A DNA stretch of 64,000 nt, taken from positions 1 through 64,000 of the forward strand of contig NZ_LVVY01000130.1 in assembly GCF_001650025.1 (NCBI RefSeq), in the 5' to 3' direction. Shown in pieces: positions 9,020 through 16,188 of this stretch. Source of the stretch: Devosia elaeis (GTDB lineage Bacteria > Pseudomonadota > Alphaproteobacteria > Rhizobiales > Devosiaceae). The notes beneath the pieces are model-generated. The model ran no database searches, had not been told where the DNA came from, and saw only the letters and a list, made by a program, of their open reading frames with translations. A program made the position numbers and the translations under genes. Every line of letters begins with the position of its first letter. The first letter of the stretch is position 1.

Positions 9020-10078
9020 CTAGCCCTCCAGGGACAGACGTTTGCTGTCGGCGTCGAAAGCCATCAGCGCGCTGCGCTCGACCAGGACGGAGACCGCCTC
9101 GCCAGGGGTCCGGACGGCGCCGAGCGCGGGATTGGAGACCTGCACCACCAGGGCGCCGGCAGGCGTGTCGACCAGGACATGGGCCTCGCGGCCGAGATAG
9201 GTGAACTTGCTGATCGTGCCGGCCAGGGCGACCGCGCCGGAAGGCGCGCCCTGCCCCGCCTCGAGCAGGGACAGCCGTTCCGGCCGGATCGTCCAATGCG
9301 CCGCATTGGCGGAAATGCCCAGTTCGGCGAGCAGCTTGGCGCGCCCTTCCCCATCGGCGAGCGTGTTCAGCGTGCCCACGAAATTGGCGACGAACAGGGT
9401 CTGCGGATTGCCGTAGATTTCCTGCGGCGTGCCGATCTGCTCGATATGGCCGGCGCTCATGACGCAGATGCGGTCGGAAATGGCCAGCGCCTCTTCCTGG
9501 TCATGCGTCACATAGATGGTGGCGATGTCGACGCGCTTCTGGATGTCGCGGATTTCCTCGCGCAGTTCGATCCTCAGCTTGGCGTCGAGATTGGACAGCG
9601 GCTCATCCATGAGCAGCAGGCGCGGATTGATGACCATGGCGCGCGCCAGCCCGATGCGCTGCTGCTGGCCGCCGGACATGGCGGCGGGTAGCCGCTCGGC
9701 CAGGGCCTGCAGATGCACGGCGGAGAGGGCTTCGGCCACGCGGGTCTTAATCTGTTCGGCAGGCACCTTGCGCGGCTTGAGGCCGAAGGCGACGTTGTCG
9801 AACACCGACAGATGCGGAAACACCGCATAATCCTGGAACACCATGCCGATATCGCGCTTGTGCGGCGGGATGGCGCGCAGGTCCTGCCCGTCGAGCATGA
9901 TGCTGCCGCTGGTCAGGTCGTTGAAGCCGGCAATGGCGCGCAACAAGGTGGTCTTGCCGCAGCCGGACGGCCCCAGCAGGGTGAAGAATTCCCCACGCTC
10001 CACGGAAATGGAGACGCCGTTCAGCGCCCGGAAGCCGGTGAACTGCTTCACGCCGTCGGTAACGGTCAGATAGGCCAT
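9020..10078 (-). CDS. ABC transporter ATP-binding protein (FbpC/PotA-like)
   Basis: A 352-residue nucleotide-binding subunit that energises the partner permease. Walker A is GPSGCGKTT (about residues 37-45), the signature is MSGGQQQRIGLARAM, Walker B is LLLMDEPLSNLD, and the switch histidine is in YVTHDQEEA. The C-terminal third, from about residue 240, looks like a TOBE-type regulatory domain. Order ATPase then permease with 3-base spacing indicates strict co-expression. Confidence 0.93.
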   Translation of the reverse strand: MAYLTVTDGVKQFTGFRALNGVSISVERGEFFTLLGPSGCGKTTLLRAIAGFNDLTSGSIMLDGQDLRAIPPHKRDIGMVFQDYAVFPHLSVFDNVAFGLKPRKVPAEQIKTRVAEALSAVHLQALAERLPAAMSGGQQQRIGLARAMVINPRLLLMDEPLSNLDAKLRIELREEIRDIQKRVDIATIYVTHDQEEALAISDRICVMSAGHIEQIGTPQEIYGNPQTLFVANFVGTLNTLADGEGRAKLLAELGISANAAHWTIRPERLSLLEAGQGAPSGAVALAGTISKFTYLGREAHVLVDTPAGALVVQVSNPALGAVRTPGEAVSVLVERSALMAFDADSKRLSLEG

Positions 10079-10207
10079 GCAAGCCCTCCCCTAGCCTGTT
10101 CTCATTGTGTCAAAATTGTAACCACGATTTTCGCCTTGCAACAAGTGGAATGTCGTTTCATGATCGTGGCGGATCAATTTTTGATCACGGGAGAACAGGA
10201 GGAAATC
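10079..10207. promoter_or_regulatory. Divergent promoter region with a dyad operator
   Basis: This 129-base AT-richer gap separates the divergent ATPase and binding-protein genes and must contain both promoters. GATCAA (10172-10177) and TTGATC (10181-10186) form a perfect dyad around TTT, about 20 bases before the binding-protein start and just ahead of its GGAGAACAGGAGG ribosome site. The nearby DeoR-type regulator is the obvious candidate to bind it, by position only. Confidence 0.5.
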
Positions 10208-11197
10208 ATGCGTGTTGCAAAACGAACATTCCTAGGCATGGCACTGGCGCTGGCGGTAACCACGGCCCTGAGCCCGGCTCTGCAGGCCCAGGAAGGCCCG
10301 GTGGTGATCTATACCGCCCATAAATCCTCGATCGTGGACCGGCTCCTGCCGGTGTTCGAAGCGGATACCGGCCTCAAGGCCGAAGTGGTGCAGCTCGGTT
10401 CGGGCGATGTCGCCCGCCGCGCCCGCGCCGAAGCCGGCGCGCCAGCGGCCGACGTCATCTGGTCCATCTCGGGCAGCCAATTGTCCGAACTGGCCGATAT
10501 TCTCGAGCCCTACAACCCGCCCGAATTCGACACGATCGACCCCCAATTCGTCACCGATGTCGCCTGGACCCCCTATACCTCGGTGGTCTATGTGCTGGCG
10601 GTCAATACCGACATGCTCTCGCTGGACGATGCGCCCAAGAGCTGGGCGGAGCTTGCCGATCCCAAGTGGCAGGGCCAGATCGCTTCGGCCCGCGCCGACA
10701 ATTCCGGCTCGGCCATGCAGCAGCTCCAGGCGGTGCTCACCATTTTCGGCGATGAAGGCTGGGACACCTATGCCGAAATCGCCAAGAATTTCGTGCTCAC
10801 CGATTCCTCGGGTTCGGTGCCGCGTTTCGTCGCCGACGGCGAAACCTCGATGGGCCTGACGCTGGAAGACAATGCGCTCGAATATGTGCATGGCGGCGCG
10901 CCCATGGGCGTGATTCTGCTCTCCGACGGCACGGTGGCGACGCCCGATGGCGTGGCGCTGGTCCGTGGCGGACCAAATCCGGAAGGCGGCAAGGCCTTCA
11001 TCGATTGGGCCCTGTCCAAGTCCACCCAGGAATTGCTGGCCAACGAGATCGGCCGCCGCTCGGTGCGCACCGACGTGGCTCCTCCTCCGGGCACGCCCAA
11101 TCTGAGCGACGTCAATGTCGTCCGGCCCAAGCCCCTGATCGATCTGGGCGGCGCCGAAGGCGTGCTCGGTCTGTGGCGCGTGGCCATCGGCGAATAA
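10208..11197 (+). CDS. Periplasmic ABC transporter substrate-binding protein (FbpA-like)
   Basis: A 329-residue secreted binding protein. Residues 1-26 form a signal peptide (RVAKRTFLGMALALAV... cleaved near LQAQEG). The mature start GPVVIYTAHKSSIVDRLLPVFE matches the class of iron(III) and 2-aminoethylphosphonate binding proteins, and IWSISGSQLSELAD follows in the first lobe. ATG at 10208 is chosen for the strong upstream AGGAGG-type site and because the signal peptide begins there. It delivers substrate to the divergent permease-ATPase pair. Confidence 0.9.
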   Translation: MRVAKRTFLGMALALAVTTALSPALQAQEGPVVIYTAHKSSIVDRLLPVFEADTGLKAEVVQLGSGDVARRARAEAGAPAADVIWSISGSQLSELADILEPYNPPEFDTIDPQFVTDVAWTPYTSVVYVLAVNTDMLSLDDAPKSWAELADPKWQGQIASARADNSGSAMQQLQAVLTIFGDEGWDTYAEIAKNFVLTDSSGSVPRFVADGETSMGLTLEDNALEYVHGGAPMGVILLSDGTVATPDGVALVRGGPNPEGGKAFIDWALSKSTQELLANEIGRRSVRTDVAPPPGTPNLSDVNVVRPKPLIDLGGAEGVLGLWRVAIGE

Positions 11198-11236
11198 GCC
11201 TCCGACAACCTGGTATTATGACGGGACCATATCCGA

Positions 11237-12253
11237 ATGCAGCAATTGGAAGCCTTCACGCTGGGCAAGAAGTTCAGCGCTCCACACGCCAATGAGGACT
11301 CTCTCGTCATCATGCCCAATCGTGGTTACGCCGTCATCGACGGCGTAACCGACCGCAACGGCACCCGCTACAACGGCATGCTCTCGGGGCAGTTCGCCTC
11401 GCGCATCGTCCAGGGCGCCATCGAGAAATTCATCCTGGCGCAGGGCGATGCCAGCCAGCCCGACCTGCAATATGCCGGCGGCATGCACTTCATCGATTAT
11501 CTCGGCCGGGCCATCCATGCCGGCTATGTCGCCAACGACGCGCTCGATGCCGTCACGGCCGACTGGAAGCTGCGCGGCGGCTGCACGGTCATGGCCGCCA
11601 TGATCATCGGCGACCGGCTCGAAGTGGTGGCGCTCGGCGACAGCGGGTTGCGCATCAACGGTAATGACGTGTTGCAGGTCCTCAAGCCGCTGGACGACGT
11701 TACCGCCATCATGCGCCGCGAAACCTGGCGCTATTTCGAGGCGCTGGACCGCGATACCGAAACCTGCGACCGCCTCGCCGCCGCCATCACCTGGCTGGGC
11801 ACGCGCCACCAGGCCGCCGGGTCCGAAACCGCCGATGCTGGCGTCCTGGCGGAACTGGAAAGCCGCTCGCTCGCGGCTTGCCGGGCACATCTGCCGGCCG
11901 TTCCCGCCGCCGAGATCGAGGCTTTGGTGCATGGCGGCATCTGCCATGCGCAGGGCGATTTTCAGAACGTCACCGGGCCCGTCCTGGGCTATGGCGGGCT
12001 CGATGGCTTCGCCGTGCCGGAACGATATGTGGAGACACGTTCCTACCCACTGGCCGAAGTGGAAACGATCGAGCTATTTTCCGATGGCTATTTCAAGCTG
12101 GGAGAGGGCTTCGGCGTGGCCGCCTGGGAACAGGCGTTCCGCGAGGTGGAGGCCGAGGACTTGCACAAGATCGGCCGCTATATGAGCACCAAGGGCACCA
12201 CCGACATTGCCTTGACCGATGACCGCACCTATCTGGGCGTGCGGTTGAAATGA
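11237..12253 (+). CDS. PP2C-like protein phosphatase
   Basis: A 338-residue cytoplasmic protein with the metal-binding motif pattern of PP2C-type serine/threonine phosphatases: NEDS (D21), AVIDGVTD (D35-G36), ALGDSG (134-137), FSDGYFKL, and TDDRTYLGVR near the end. These are the acidic residues that hold the two metal ions. It follows the binding-protein gene by 39 bases and overlaps the regulator gene by ATGA, so it belongs to the transporter operon. A phosphatase in such an operon suggests either substrate dephosphorylation after uptake or regulation; the sequence does not decide. Confidence 0.75.
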   Translation: MQQLEAFTLGKKFSAPHANEDSLVIMPNRGYAVIDGVTDRNGTRYNGMLSGQFASRIVQGAIEKFILAQGDASQPDLQYAGGMHFIDYLGRAIHAGYVANDALDAVTADWKLRGGCTVMAAMIIGDRLEVVALGDSGLRINGNDVLQVLKPLDDVTAIMRRETWRYFEALDRDTETCDRLAAAITWLGTRHQAAGSETADAGVLAELESRSLAACRAHLPAVPAAEIEALVHGGICHAQGDFQNVTGPVLGYGGLDGFAVPERYVETRSYPLAEVETIELFSDGYFKLGEGFGVAAWEQAFREVEAEDLHKIGRYMSTKGTTDIALTDDRTYLGVRLK

Positions 12254-13083
12254 GCGGTCATGCGCGGATGGATTCGCCCTATTCCGCGCCGGACACGCCC
12301 GAAAGCGGCATGGCCGATCTCAACCAGCGCCAGGCGCAGATCCTGGAGGCGGTGCGCGCCAATGGCGCGGCCGCCGTCTCCGAACTGGCGGCGCAATTCT
12401 CCGTCACCACCCAGACCATCCGCCGCGACCTCAAGGTGCTGGGCGAGCGCGGCCTTCTGGTCAAGGGATTCGGCGGCGCCTTCGCGGCGCCTGGCGTCGC
12501 CCGCTATACCTATAGCGAACGGCACAGCACCGAGATCGAGATCAAGCGGCAGCTTGTCGAGGCGCTGCGCCCCTTCCTATTCAACGGCGCCACGATCTTC
12601 GTGGGCCTGGGCACCACCTTCCACCACCTGCACAATGTGATTGCCGATTTTCCCGGCGTGCTGATCGCCACGCCCAATCTCGAGGTGATCTATACCTGCG
12701 CCCTGCACACCGATGCCACCGTCTATGCCTATGGCGGCTATGTGCGCAACAAGGACACCTCCATCCTCACCCTGGGCGGCGGCAGCCGGCAGAAATTCAA
12801 GTTCGACATCGCCCTGATCGGCGCCAGCGCCATTGACCGGGATGGCGCCGTGCTCGAATTCGACCCCATGGAAGTCGAGCTCACCCGCGAAATTCTCACC
12901 CAGAGCCGCAAGGTGATCCTCGTCGCCCATGAGGGCAAGTTCGACCGCAAGGCTCCCCACCAGGTCACCCATCTCGACGATATCGACGTCATCGTCACCA
13001 ATAGCGATCTGCGCTCGCACCTCGACAATGCCACGGCCCTCGCCCGGCTCCAGGTGGTGACAGTAGCGCCGGACGGCACCTGA
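12250..13083 (+). CDS. DeoR/GlpR-family transcriptional regulator
   Basis: A 277-residue regulator. An N-terminal DeoR helix-turn-helix (NQRQAQILEAVRANG...VTTQTIRRDLKVLGERGLL, residues about 24-65) precedes a sugar-phosphate-sensor-like domain with the family blocks FVGLGTTFHHL, IATPNLEV and LIGASAIDRDG. Such proteins usually respond to a phosphorylated metabolite and repress nearby genes. The ATG overlaps the upstream stop; an internal ATG at 12310 fits the family's N-terminus better and is a real alternative. It probably controls this transporter locus. Confidence 0.88.
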   Translation: MSGHARMDSPYSAPDTPESGMADLNQRQAQILEAVRANGAAAVSELAAQFSVTTQTIRRDLKVLGERGLLVKGFGGAFAAPGVARYTYSERHSTEIEIKRQLVEALRPFLFNGATIFVGLGTTFHHLHNVIADFPGVLIATPNLEVIYTCALHTDATVYAYGGYVRNKDTSILTLGGGSRQKFKFDIALIGASAIDRDGAVLEFDPMEVELTREILTQSRKVILVAHEGKFDRKAPHQVTHLDDIDVIVTNSDLRSHLDNATALARLQVVTVAPDGT

Positions 13084-13132
13084 CGGCATTTCACGTTCAA
13101 GCGGAAGCGGTTCTATCCCCCCACCCACCGCT

Positions 13133-13163
13133 CGTCACCCTCGGGTCAGGCCCGAGGGTGACG
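13133..13163. repeat. REP-like palindrome
   Basis: CGTCACCCTCGGG, spacer TCAGG, CCCGAGGGTGACG: a perfect 13-bp inverted repeat. Close relatives occur at 55093-55118 and 55153-55177, all in host intergenic DNA, so this is a dispersed chromosomal repeat family. Confidence 0.85.
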
Positions 13164-13252
13164 ATCCGGATTGGGCTGGAATCGCGGCTCTTGCCTCTCA
13201 CCCCTTAAGAGAGAGAGAGCGATTAGAACCGTGTCCGCTTAAACCTGAAGGC

Positions 13253-13260
13253 GCTAAAAG
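13253..13260. repeat. Left copy of prophage target-site duplication
   Basis: GCTAAAAG directly before the prophage terminal TG. The identical 8 bases occur at 52410-52417 directly after the terminal CA. Confidence 0.85.
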
Positions 13261-13440
13261 TGTTGACGGACACGAGGTTTGCACATTCCGGGATAATGCG
13301 GGATGGTAAGGGACATAACGGCACAAACGCCGGGAAATCATGGCCTTACGGGCCGACAGAAGGATGACGCGACCAAGGGGGAAGGTTTGCGCACATCGGG
13401 AGTAGCGGGCGGTTTGCGACACGAGGTTTGCGCAACCGCC
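13261..13440. repeat. Left-end transposase (MuA-type) binding sites
   Basis: Three copies of a GAGGTTTGCGCACATT-like motif: ACGAGGTTTGCACATTCC at about 13272-13289, AAGGTTTGCGCACATCGGG at 13382-13400, and ACGAGGTTTGCGCAAC at 13421-13436, with an extra GGTTTGCG at 13411. The same motif occurs inverted at the right end. Arrangement as end-proximal plus internal sites resembles Mu attL. Confidence 0.8.
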
Positions 13441-13468
13441 TGTAAATTCAAATACATTGAAACCCACC

Positions 13469-13498
13469 TTTCAACGGCATTTAAAAACCGTTCAAACC
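13469..13498. repeat. Dispersed TTTAAA repeat, copy A
   Basis: TTTCAACGG then CATTTAAAAA then CCGTTCAAACC, between the left-end transposase sites and the repressor gene. Related to copies at 20136-20168, 31686-31713 (inverted) and 52319-52348 (inverted). It contains TTAA-N7-TCAA, one base from a CtrA-type box. Confidence 0.6.
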
Positions 13499-13520
13499 GG
13501 CTCGTCGTGACTGACCACGA

Positions 13521-14027
13521 TCAGGCCGATTGTTTACCAGACGCCGCCCGTCTGCCTTTTTCGAGCAACTCTCGCTCCAGCTGATCGAGCGCCATCAGCA
13601 AAGCCCCGCGCTGTTCATCCTGGGTCTCGGCGACGGCCACGATCCGGTGATACATCTCCAAGCCCAGCTCGACCTCGTTGACGGTCTGGAGCCTGCCGCC
13701 GACCTTTTCATAGGTGCGGCGAATGCCGTCAATCACGCGGGAAAACAACCACTTATCCAATTCGTGCGCACCATCATCATCCGCAGCGCGGGGCTCGGCG
13801 CTCATCTCCCCCTTGCCGGTTGCGAGCCAGGCTACCGATACAGGCCCAGCGCCCGCCAGGGCGACCAGGCGCGGGCGTGACGGCTCTGATGCACCTTGAA
13901 GATATTTGTCGATAACGCTCCTTGATAGGCCGGACTTGGCTGCAAGCTGTCCGCGCCCTCCGGCCATTTCAACAAGCTGCTCCATCCTGCGTACAAACGT
14001 GTGATCTGCGTCAGACTTCACGTTCAT
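13521..14027 (-). CDS. Phage repressor, HTH type (Mu c-like)
   Basis: A 168-residue regulator transcribed toward the left end, as Mu repressor c is. The N-terminus holds a helix-turn-helix, FVRRMEQLVEMAGGRGQLAAKSG...VIDKYLQGASEPS (about residues 9-50), followed by a short linker and a helical C-terminal part likely for oligomerisation. No protease-type catalytic serine is evident. ATG at 14027 is chosen; a further-upstream start would add 7 residues overlapping operator motifs. Three ACAAACGT boxes lie in and upstream of its 5' end and are its probable operators. Confidence 0.85.
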   Translation of the reverse strand: MNVKSDADHTFVRRMEQLVEMAGGRGQLAAKSGLSRSVIDKYLQGASEPSRPRLVALAGAGPVSVAWLATGKGEMSAEPRAADDDGAHELDKWLFSRVIDGIRRTYEKVGGRLQTVNEVELGLEMYHRIVAVAETQDEQRGALLMALDQLERELLEKGRRAASGKQSA

Positions 14028-14153
14028 AACTCTGACATTGCCGCACACAAACGTCTGCGCGTGTCAGAGTTTGCGATAATCTTTGAAATACAATGATTTA
14101 GAAGCCTAACTGCGGACGCTCTCCGCCATTCGAACTCTGACGCGTACAAACGT
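13993..14153. promoter_or_regulatory. Repressor operator array / divergent early promoters
   Basis: ACAAACGT occurs three times: 13993-14000, 14047-14054 and 14146-14153. A second motif ACTCTGAC occurs at 14029-14036 and 14134-14141 and inverted as GTCAGAGT at 14063-14070, with GTCAGACT at 14010-14017. The two boxes are paired in both orientations at short spacing, as expected for cooperative repressor binding over divergent promoters for repressor and ner. The first box lies inside the repressor coding region. Confidence 0.65.
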
Positions 14154-14272
14154 GGTTGCAAATCGCGTAAGTTCATGTGAATGTATATCTCGAACGTGTC
14201 CATTTTACACCGCACTTATCGCCCCTCGGACAGCACTCCTGGAGGCGATGAAAACGAAAGCGAAGGCTCTTG

Positions 14273-14593
14273 ATGGCGAGACCCGCGCGCATTGCCCGCA
14301 AAGGCAAAGGCTGGCACCCCGAAGAGATCAAGGCCGCGATCCGCATGCGCGGCAAGACCATGAGCGAGCTGTCTATCGCGAACGGGTATCACGAAAGCGC
14401 GCTACGCCAGGTCCTGCGCAAGCCGTGGCCTGCGATCGAACGCCTTGTCGCCGACTTCCTGGGTGTGGACCCCCAGGAAATCTGGCCCGACCGATACGGG
14501 CCGGACGGGATGCCAAACCGCCCCTTATTCGGACGTGTGAAGTTTATCCCGAATGCGCACGTTCGTCAGCGTAAAAATTCACGGGCGGCATAA
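14273..14593 (+). CDS. ner: Ner-like DNA-binding regulator
   Basis: A 106-residue protein with the Ner/Nlp winged-helix pattern: KGWHPEEIKAAIRMRGKTMSELS...HESALRQVLRKPWPAIERLVADFLGVDPQEIWPDRY. In Mu, Ner is the first early gene and turns down repressor and early transcription. It is the first rightward gene here too, next to the operator array. ATG at 14273 is chosen; a TTG one codon upstream is possible. The C-terminal 30 residues beyond the domain are unassigned. Confidence 0.88.
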   Translation: MARPARIARKGKGWHPEEIKAAIRMRGKTMSELSIANGYHESALRQVLRKPWPAIERLVADFLGVDPQEIWPDRYGPDGMPNRPLFGRVKFIPNAHVRQRKNSRAA

Positions 14594-14595
14594 AC

Positions 14596-14814
14596 ATGCG
14601 CGCCCCGACCAATATGGGCATAGCGCCTTGGAATGAGCGCGGCCTGACCAACCTCGAACGCGATCGCATCAGGGCGGCCTGGGCCGTCAAGATGAACTAT
14701 CGCGCCGACCATTATCGGCGCGAGGTTGAGCGCCTCGACGTGCTCATGCAGGCCGAAGGTAATCGCGGACGCTCCCGTCATACGGATCAGCAGGGTTCGG
14801 AGGTGGAGCAGTGA
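14596..14814 (+). CDS. Small early phage protein, unknown
   Basis: A 72-residue hypothetical protein starting 2 bases after ner. The segment NERGLTNLERDRIRAAWAVKMNY...REVERLDVLMQ is helical and charged. I recognise no family. Its 3' end overlaps, on the opposite strand, the 3' end of the leftward gene at 14744-15040. Confidence 0.6.
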   Translation: MRAPTNMGIAPWNERGLTNLERDRIRAAWAVKMNYRADHYRREVERLDVLMQAEGNRGRSRHTDQQGSEVEQ

Positions 14815-15040
14815 GCCATTGGTCCGCCAGCAAAAGCGGCACGGCGATGCGCAGGTCAGCGTTGTGGTGCGCCAGCCAGCTGACCTTTTCGCGGATCACC
14901 TGCTGGAATGCGTCCCGGTCGAGCGCCCCGCTGCGCTCCAGGGCCGACGCCAGCGCGCAAATCAGGTGCGCTTGGCCTTGCAGGGTCCAGTCCATTTCCT
15001 CGCGCAGGTCGGCGTCCCGACCGATATCAGTTTCTCCCAT
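14744..15040 (-). CDS. Leftward hypothetical protein within the early region
   Basis: A 98-residue acidic protein (MGETDIGRDADLREEMDWTL... to ...YDGSVRDYLRPA) encoded against the early operon. A good ribosome site, AAGGAGAGGG, lies 3-4 bases before the ATG, and composition is protein-like throughout, so I treat it as real. It converges on the 72-residue gene with a 71-base tail-to-tail overlap. Unknown function; leftward genes in an early operon are often lysogeny-expressed accessory genes. Confidence 0.6.
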   Translation of the reverse strand: MGETDIGRDADLREEMDWTLQGQAHLICALASALERSGALDRDAFQQVIREKVSWLAHHNADLRIAVPLLLADQWLTAPPPNPADPYDGSVRDYLRPA

Positions 15041-15136
15041 TTCCCTCTCCTTGGGTTTGTTGAGCCATCCGAAGGTAGGGAAAGGCGGGCGCGGTGTCAC
15101 CGCCGCGTCCGCCATCTCGATCCGGGAGGCGCTGGC

Positions 15137-15712
15137 ATGACGCGCGCGACCCCGATCAGCGACACCCTTTTCCCGCCGGCCGAGCAGATCATCGCCATGG
15201 CGACCGACGCCGAGCGCGCCGGCCTGATCCTGCGCCTGCCCGACGCGATCGTTCACGAGAAGATCGCCGAGCTTTGTGAGGCGTGCGTGGCGGTCGGATT
15301 TACGGTCGGTGCAGCGTTCCTGACGGCTCGCGCCGCATCATTCAGTTCAGCGCGCAGGATCGATGGTGGCCTGGCGCTCGATGTCATGGCGCATCTGGAA
15401 GATTTGCGCCACGCGATGATGGTGATCGCATTTGCGTGCGCCATCAGTCCGCAAAAGGTCTCCTCCCCAACTGGCCGGACAAACCGTGCTTCGCGCGCGG
15501 CGCGTCCGGCCGCTTCTTTTTCGGGGGGGGGGGGCATGACTGATCTTTCCATGAAGAAAATCGGCAAAACCGCCGGTCGTATCGAGGATCGCGCCGAGCT
15601 TATCGGCGAGTTCGAGTTTCCGATCGAGATGACCGAGGTCGGGCCGCAGTTCGTCATCCCCGGATGCGAGCGGCCGACCGACGCCGATGCAACCGATGGT
15701 GGCAAGGCATGA
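15137..15712 (+). CDS. Early protein read through a 12-G run (possible fusion)
   Basis: From ATG at 15137 the frame gives MTRATPISDTLFPPAEQII... with a plausible helical domain to about residue 115, then a low-complexity stretch, then a run of twelve G (15523-15534) encoding glycines, and finally the 58-residue protein listed separately. A one-base change in the G run would instead end the first protein at the TGA at 15541-15543, overlapping the next ATG. The two may therefore be separate genes joined by homopolymer length, natural or from sequencing error. No family recognised. Confidence 0.4.
   Translation: MTRATPISDTLFPPAEQIIAMATDAERAGLILRLPDAIVHEKIAELCEACVAVGFTVGAAFLTARAASFSSARRIDGGLALDVMAHLEDLRHAMMVIAFACAISPQKVSSPTGRTNRASRAARPAASFSGGGGMTDLSMKKIGKTAGRIEDRAELIGEFEFPIEMTEVGPQFVIPGCERPTDADATDGGKA
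15536..15712 (+). CDS. Small early phage protein, unknown
   Basis: A 58-residue protein (MTDLSMKKIGKTAGRIEDRA... ending ATDGGKA). The G-rich run directly before its ATG could act as a ribosome site. Its stop overlaps the next start (ATGA), so it is coupled to the following gene. It may be the C-terminal part of a longer product if the upstream frame is read through. No family recognised. Confidence 0.55.
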   Translation: MTDLSMKKIGKTAGRIEDRAELIGEFEFPIEMTEVGPQFVIPGCERPTDADATDGGKA

Positions 15713-16188
15713 GTGGCCGCAAAAGCTATCGCAACCGCGATGACCGGCAGATGTCGTTCGATGAATATTTCGTGGTTCCGACGCCGACCGAGGTCCGTCC
15801 CGGATCGATCGCCGGTCTCGACCAAGAGCTGCGCCAGGCGTTGAGCCGCAGCCTCAAGGGTCAATCGCTTTCCCGATACGAGGTCGCCGCCAAGATGAGC
15901 GAGATGCTCGGCGACGACATCTCCAAGAACATGCTCGACGCCTATACGGCCGAGAGCCGCGAGACGCATCAGATTTCGGTGGTGCGGCTGGTCGCCATGA
16001 TCCTTGCGACCAAGGATTACGACCTGCTCGCCATGATCGCCGAGAAGGTCGGGTGCCGGCTCCTGGTGGGCGAGGAGGCGATCGGTGCCGAGATCGGCTT
16101 CATCGATCAGGAGATCGAGGAGCTGCGCAACCGGCGCAACCAGCTCAAGCGCATGTCTCCGGTCACGATCAAGCGGGGGCGCACATGA
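15709..16188 (+). CDS. Early phage protein upstream of transposase A
   Basis: A 159-residue protein (MSGRKSYRNRDDRQMSFDEYF...). Its central part, LDQELRQALSRSLKGQSLSRYEVAAKMSEMLGD...MLDAYTAES, reads like a helix-turn-helix domain, and the C-terminus is a coiled coil (IGFIDQEIEELRNRRNQLKRM). It overlaps both neighbours by ATGA and so is translated with transposase A. Genes of this kind precede A in many alphaproteobacterial Mu-like phages; I infer a DNA-binding or regulatory role. Confidence 0.65.
   Translation: MSGRKSYRNRDDRQMSFDEYFVVPTPTEVRPGSIAGLDQELRQALSRSLKGQSLSRYEVAAKMSEMLGDDISKNMLDAYTAESRETHQISVVRLVAMILATKDYDLLAMIAEKVGCRLLVGEEAIGAEIGFIDQEIEELRNRRNQLKRMSPVTIKRGRT

Larger units (their letters stand above)
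13084..13260. other. Host intergenic flank left of the prophage
   Basis: No gene is seen. It contains one REP-like palindrome (13133-13163), a GA-rich run near 13210, and ends in the direct repeat GCTAAAAG (13253-13260) where the prophage begins. Before insertion this region joined directly to the 3' end of ligD. Confidence 0.7.

Noticed and set aside
7355-9691. A 778-residue open frame on the plus strand
   Set aside because: It is antisense to the permease and ATPase genes, with His/Gln/Arg/Asp-rich text typical of GC-rich shadow frames. The opposite strand has clear transporter motifs.
13255-13260. A Mu-standard 5-bp duplication at the prophage ends
   Set aside because: The five bases before TG (AAAAG) do not match the five after CA (GCTAA). 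Only an 8-bp repeat fits the TG...CA ends.
13303-13584. Small rightward open frame at the left phage end
   Set aside because: It spans the transposase sites and dispersed repeat A, has no ribosome site and runs into the repressor gene on the other strand.
15473-15522. GGCCGGAC...GTCCGGCC hairpin followed by TTCTTTTT
   Set aside because: It looks like a terminator but has a 23-base loop and lies inside an open frame of the early operon, which must be transcribed through. Left unannotated.
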